The position numbers were made by a program, and so were the translations under genes. From Sequoia sempervirens (Eukaryota > Streptophyta > Pinopsida > Cupressales > Cupressaceae), in assembly GCA_007258455.2 (NCBI GenBank), contig VDFB02254869.1:1-64000 (forward strand): DNA of 64,000 nt, written 5' to 3'. Under the pieces are notes generated by a model that saw only the letters and a list, made by a program, of their open reading frames with translations, made no database searches and was not told where the DNA came from. This document shows positions 58,410-64,000 of this stretch, one piece after another (the stretch's first letter is position 1; each line of letters starts with the position of its first letter).

Positions 58410-59965
58410 CTTACCAAAATGTACTAGATTTGATCCAACAGGATGATCGTATGTTGTGGGTTCTAAGTCAAGGTCTTCACAACTTGAAGATTGATGATAT
58501 TTGTAAGGTGTTTGCATGCATATCTAGAATGTTGGTTGACATTAAGAGGTAGAAAAGGACCATTATGCGGAAATAGGAAATGGTTGAACAAGCCTATTCT
58601 TATGGTCAGGAGTTAAGGATGCAGTTTGAAGAAGGTCTTAAATGCGAGATAGTTGCTAAGGAGGGGAAAATGAAGTTTTTGTCAGCTCGGGTCAAAGGAA
58701 AACAGGCTTACCTAGAATATCAATGCAAGCTACATGAGGATGTCTGAAGGAAGCAGTTTGAAGAGAGTTTTGAAAGGCAGAGAGTTGCAGTTAAAGAAGA
58801 TGAAGTAGAGGGGGCACACAAGTATGAGTTTCAAAATTTCAAACAGGAAAAATCTTCTAGGTTTTCAAGTGAACCTACTATTAAGACTTCTACCCTTGAA
58901 ATTCCAAGTTGGAAAAGCCCATCTCTGCCACCTTGTGAGGTTCCTTCACCTATCATACAAATGAAATCATGCTCTAATAGCCAAAAAATAGAAGTGGAGA
59001 AGACCCTTGATCAAAATAACTCATTCCCTATGGAGGAGATTAGAAATCCAAATCTATTAAATCTAGTTATGGAGCATTATCGACTAGCACAAAGAGATCT
59101 TCAAGCAAAAGAAATTGTTCTAGGACAAAAGGAAGACATCAAACCAACTAATGAGTTTTTGATTAATGATGATCAAAAAGAAAATAGAGCCTTGGACCAT
59201 GATGAGGAGCATGAAACTAAACCTGATACCACTGTCTAGGATATGAGCTTTGATGTTTTTGATCATGTTGTAAATGAGAAAGCTAATGTTGAGATGTTTG
59301 AAGAAATATGCATAGGTATAACTGAATAGTTTTGTTCAAGGTTGGATGACAAGGAATTAGACCAGGTTGAAATAGTTGATATTCACGTTGATCTAGAGTA
59401 GTAGGTTCACAAGCTTGAAAAGATGTTGAAGCAACAAGAAGAGTATAGTCCTGAACAGGTTTCTCATGTACCTAATTTGCAATGTTTTAGCTGGTTAAAG
59501 GAGATTCCTTTCTGTTGTATAGAAGAGCTGGAAGCTGATATACCAGTTGTAAGTCTATCTCAGGAGACTTCCTCATTGTTTGAGTTTCTACCTTCTTTTA
59601 TTGAAGAAGAAAATCCTATTTTGGAATGTGCTTCTTTGAATGATAATGATGGTTTTGAACTAGTACCAGTTGTTTCCAAAATCCTTCCAAGAGCTGACAG
59701 CTTTGATGAGTTGTTAGCTACCCTAGTGGAGGAGGATTTTCCACTCACTATGGAGGAGGAGTCAATATGGAAGGTTATTATGCAAGGTGAGGGTAATGCT
59801 ATTCTTTCTAAGCATTCATACTTTTTTCTCCCTAGTCCAAATCAACAAATGGATGGAACAACAGTGAATGTGCAAGCAGCTAGCAATGAAAGCTCAAGCT
59901 TTGTCTTTTCAAGGGGCTATCCAATTAGATATTTAGCCCAAAGAAGTCCAATACAACACCAATGA
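58410..59965 (+). pseudogene. Unknown charged, coiled-coil-like ORF of the LARD interior
   Basis: One frame can be followed over about 1.5 kb: WVLSQGLHNLKIDDICKVF, then EIVAKEGKMKFLSARVKGKQ, LAQRDLQAKEIVLGQKEDIK, and an acidic C-terminal part with SSLFEFLPSFIEEENPILE and DSFDELLATLVEEDFPL, ending HQ and TGA at 59963-59965. Stops lie near 58555, 58746, 59237, 59327 and 59399. High Glu/Lys content suggests coiled coil. No domain or zinc knuckle was recognised. The long single frame suggests it was once translated. Confidence 0.5.
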
Positions 59966-60517
59966 TCAATCATGCGCTCACATATGAAGATACAACTGAA
60001 GATAGCATTAAGGATGCACTTGTGGCCAAACAAGAGTATGTTCAACTCACTTATCCTCCTTTGATTGACAATACATATGATCAATTTAGTGAGGTAAGTG
60101 AACTTGTTTACCTCTTTAAGGAGGGATTGCATCATCTTGTTGAAATTTTCTCTATGTCCCACCTATACTTAGTTGTCCTCAAGCATGTGAGTCATTGTAT
60201 TTTGACAAGAAAGGGCAGCTAATTCAGCTTTCCTATAAATGGTTTTGTTTAAGTGGTTTTTTCTTACTATTAGTGTAGGGTAGGTTTCTAGATGCAAGTT
60301 TCCAATTCCCTAAGTGTTGTCCAACACAGTTAGATAGGTTCCCTTTCGTACTTCCATTTTCAATAAGTTTCCAAGGTGTTCCTGAGTTATTACTACTAAG
60401 TTACAACATTGGCAAGAACTATTTTGATTTTTCTTAGTGACTTTGTGACCAATAGACAAGCCTAGGTAGTTGGTTTTAATGTTTAGTAGGAAAACATGTA
60501 GTAGATGTCACCATAAA
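59966..60517. other. LARD 3' interior
   Basis: No gene; no strong polypurine tract just before the 3' LTR (the nearest purine run is 'aggaaaaca' about 25 bases upstream). Confidence 0.45.
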
Positions 60518-63500
60518 TGTTACTCATTTTTGTTATTTACTCAAGTTGAGTGAGCTAAAGAGTGTTTACAAACTGAAAGTGAAGTACATTTCTTATCTAT
60601 CTTCCCTATATTGCATTCAATTGTACATAAACATAAAAATCAAAGAGATTACAAGTTTTAGTAACAAATTATTGCATTTATACAAGGGCATAAAATATTG
60701 AAAAGATTTGCACAAATCTTTTTGAAAGTAATCTTTATTGATTCAAAAGTACATATTTGTCTCAAACAAGCTGTGAGACTTGTTAAATGGGGCTAAAGCA
60801 CAATTTATACATTGATGGATTAAGAGAAAAGAATACACATATAGGGGAAGATGCTAGTCATTGCCTGATGATTGGTTTTGAGTTTGCTACTTTTTCTTGT
60901 CTCTTGCTTTGAGTTGTCTTGCGTTCTCCATAGCTTCCTGCTCCCAGCCCCTACATCTAGAAATTGCAATAATGTTAGAGTAGTGCTTTAAGTAATGGTA
61001 GTCTCTAACACTACATGTACATGCACCCGTGAATGTATAAATTGACCCTAAAGTGCATTAAAAAAACATGTAAACTGTAAATTTCCAAGAAAGAAATAGG
61101 ACCATCAAGCACATCATACATATACATATATTTTTCTAACTATTTATTTCATGTACAGATACAGGAAAAGTAATGTTATTATTTCATCAAATTTTAGTGC
61201 TTGCGGTAAAACATGGCTCCCACAAAGGTTGAGCTTGGTGTGTTGTTGTATTGTGCTTTTCAAAAAACATTGAAAGAGGTATGATTGAATCTTTTAGAGG
61301 CCACATAAGTCTATTGTATTTCATAGCATGACTAGTCTCTAAGAACTAGCAAAGAAATCATCATCATGGTCACCAAGGTGCATAGCCATAAGCTTTGCCA
61401 TACACATGTGCGAGGGGGGGTTGGAGTCAAAATGAAGTACTGGTGATACAATATTGTTGAATATAAAGCTACTGCTCTTTGGATATTATGCTCGTCAGAT
61501 TGGCATCTCTAGTGGAGTAGGATATCCATACAAATCAAGAATATCAGAGAACTCTGTAATCTTAAAGGGGATTCAAACTCCCAGAACATTTACTTTCTCA
61601 TGTAAATCTGAAAGCATAACTGATATACAATTTTTTTATGAAATAAAATACAAAAATAAAAACCCTCATCATTAAAATGGATTCTAATTTACTGAAGTGT
61701 GGATCACAAAATGCATGGCCTTCATAGGAAAGAATGGGTTTTCAAAAAATTACAAACCTGAAATATGAATCTACAGGAGTGACAAAGAGCTAAGAATAAA
61801 AAAAGATTCAAAGCCACAATAAGCAAGAGCCAATGAACATTCAGTTGTTGGAAGAAGGCCCATATACTATCTTTTATCCTTTCAGTCTACATGGAAAATA
61901 AAGTACATAAATCATTGATTACAACTTGCTACATGAGTGGAGGATCTTTCTCCTTATAATCAATGTTGACAATGTTCCAATAGGGAAATATAATCATCCA
62001 AAAGGCACAAAAACATTGAAGCTTTCATAATTAGGATGATGTACAATTTCATGAAACAAGTATGACAATTTGACTAAGCAAGAGGTAGGTCAATCATTAT
62101 CTTCATAAATGATCAAACACAAGGGCAACGCATGATGCTAATAAAGAATATTGTGCAATGTGTCTCATAAGTTTTATTCATATTAAGATGAAACACAAGT
62201 ATGAAGTGGAGAAACCATGATATCTATGTGGGAGAATGACTATAATATGTATAGTGCTAGCATATTGAAGATTGCAGTATATGATAGTAATAGTGAGCAA
62301 AATGTATCAAATAAAGCATTATACCAAGCCTCGACCAAAGTTAGGTACATGAAGATTTTAGTAAGAAGGAAGGAGAAGGGGCTTAAGGTTCCAAACTCTT
62401 GTATAGGATACAAATATTTTCATTCATAAGAAAATTTTAAAAAATACAGTCAATTAGGGAAAGATAATGCAAACTTGTAGATAATCTTCACAGGATTGTC
62501 TTTTGTATTTGGGATGATAGAGCATAGTGTTGTTGAAGGTGATCATGTGAAAAGGGTATTGTTTATGAAAGATATAAAAATGTGTAGAGCCTTGGTTTAT
62601 ACCTGTGTTGTGCAAATGGAATTAAACCATTTTACAAAAAACATTTTTCTTCATAGTGCAACATTTTCTTATGGAACAATGACAGTCAACTCTTATTTTA
62701 ATGGAGATTTAAAAAAAATAGCCACAAATGCCAAACCACAGGTCACCCTCGAGCTAGAGTTTTAAAGAAATGAAACTTTCATTTTCATCAAAATACAATG
62801 AGCTAGAATAGCTATGGAGAAGACAAGCAAACCCTCAAATACTTGCAAGCATAACTAAAAGCCAAATGTGCATAGTGAAAGATGAATGGCGGCATGGGTT
62901 TGATTACTCAGAACCCCAAAAAAAATTGTGCAAGTATATAGCCATGGCCCTAGATTATACAAGAGAGAATTCATTTATAAAATTCCTGGTAAAACACAAA
63001 AAATGGAGAAACCACGAGCTCAAATGGAACATGTTTTCTATAGAAAATGGAGGAAGCAATTTACTGAAATATAGTGTTACCTGAGTTCAATACTTTTTCC
63101 TTTTCATTGAAAATACAAGAATTCCACCATCACCAATCCTCTGTAAATCTTCAAAGCTTCACACAAACACCATAGCGGTGCTCTTAACAACACAGTGAAG
63201 TTCCAGAAGTAAAGAGCAACATATAAAATGAAAATGATGTTTTTGGTTGCTATTTTGTTTTAGTGTTTTCAACCCTAAACATGCCGATAAGTGACTTAGG
63301 CATTTTTCCTTTTCATTTCATTTATTTTCAATCAAACTAATATATTACAGTGTGACCTTGTTGATGCTTTAGAAGTTTGCAAACACTAATACCCTTTGTA
63401 TGCCATGTATTAAAGTCCCTATGACTTTATAAACATTTGCATTTGAATCTCATGGTTGAGTCATGGTTTTTTATTTTTCCGTTCATTTTTGAAAAGTGTA

Positions 63501-64000
63501 AAGCATTTACTTAAGTGATAATTTATAAATCACTTAATTTAAAATGTTATTTTTAATGTAAAATGAAATGCATTGAGATTTCAATGCATGGCAAAGGGAG
63601 ATATGGATTTGAATGTAATTATGCTTTTGCAAGCATCTAGGTGGTTGATGGAGTTGGCTAACATATACCAAGCATATAGGGAGCATTTCATTTCTTTTTT
63701 AGAGGTTGAGAGACATTTGGAGGGAATTTAAGCTTTTTTGACCAAGTTTGGAGTCAGTTTCATGAGTCATTATGTTGGACTTGGTCAAGGTTGGCTATTT
63801 CAACTTTTTGGAGCTCATTTGGGAAGGTTTCAGTTGCTTAAAAATAGGATTTTTGGAGGCTTACGAAAATGAGGTTTCTAGAACCCTTTTTAGTGGAGCT
63901 ACTTGGAGTGGATGGATATATTGCTTTTGTAACTCATTATTGAGTTAGCTCTTACCTGATACTTTTATGTCTTGTGATTTTTGGAGTCCTTTGCAGAAGA
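60518..64000 (+). repeat. LARD 3' LTR, cut by the window edge
   Basis: Starts TGTTACTCATT as at 52614 and follows the 5' LTR except for the 1.57-kb gap near 61105 and an extra block at 63473-63897. Expected to end AGATAACA beyond the window. Confidence 0.82.

Larger units (their letters stand above)
52614..60517 (+). mobile_element. LARD-like element: 5' LTR and interior (3' LTR runs out of window)
   Basis: Large LTRs around a short interior with no gag-pol domain fit a large retrotransposon derivative. The LTR begins TGTTACTC and ends AGATAACA (TGTTA/TAACA inverted ends). Interior 57850-60517 (2.67 kb) has a primer-site-like sequence and a degraded plus-strand ORF. The second LTR starts at 60518. 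Inserted in the copia 5' LTR; the left flank predicts the duplication GTTTA. It needs enzymes from another element to move. Confidence 0.75.

Noticed and set aside
55870..63080. PPR E/DYW-like protein pieces in both LARD LTRs (for example around 62217-62429 and 62496-62765)
   Set aside because: A loose resemblance in spacing only; no PPR repeats, frames short and broken, and no decisive motif.

Overview
This is a gene-empty, AT-rich stretch of a land-plant nuclear genome made almost wholly of nested LTR retrotransposons. No ordinary host gene, rRNA or tRNA gene was found. The plant call rests on Tat-type and chromovirus-type Ty3/gypsy elements, a Ty1/copia element, primer sites matching plant tRNA-Lys and tRNA-Trp, and a plant mobile domain (PMD) gene. 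The very large elements suggest a big genome; a gymnosperm is plausible but not proven.

Layout. An old chromovirus-like gypsy element on the minus strand is split in two: integrase at 2190-3147 and RT/RNase H at 41467-42344. Between its halves sits Tat-B (3148-41461, minus strand, TSD CTTTT, about 22.4 kb without its own insert). Inside the 3' LTR of Tat-B sits Tat-A (3465-19352, minus strand, TSD GAAGT, 15.9 kb). To the right, a decayed Ty1/copia element (from 42345, minus strand) lies in the same chromovirus. It is broken by a 145-bp SINE with a 20-bp TSD, and its 5' LTR is broken at 49903 by a plus-strand LARD-like element (LTRs of at least 5.2 kb around a 2.7-kb interior without pol) that runs off the right edge. 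A 100-N gap at 50340-50439 is flanked by two identical 2,610-bp blocks, most likely unmerged contig ends.

Tat-A and Tat-B share one plan, read on the minus strand: 5' LTR, tRNA primer site, long leader with tandem repeats, gag, protease, G-patch linker, RT, RNase H, second (archaeal-type) RNase H, integrase, a long 3' region, polypurine tract, 3' LTR. The 3' region carries, on the opposite strand, a PMD gene with its own TATA-like site and an apparent GT-AG intron. Tat-A gag-pol stays in one frame for 6.9 kb and is broken only by stop codons; Tat-B is more decayed.

The most interesting signal is shared by both Tat elements. Each has an array of about 21-bp repeats in the 5' leader and a second array near the 3' end, inside the intron of the antisense gene, in inverted orientation. 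The two ends of the genomic RNA are therefore complementary. The repeat sequences differ between Tat-A and Tat-B, but the complementarity is kept inside each. Both also have a hairpin fused to the polypurine tract whose stem differs in sequence but still pairs. Together these look like conserved RNA-level control elements.
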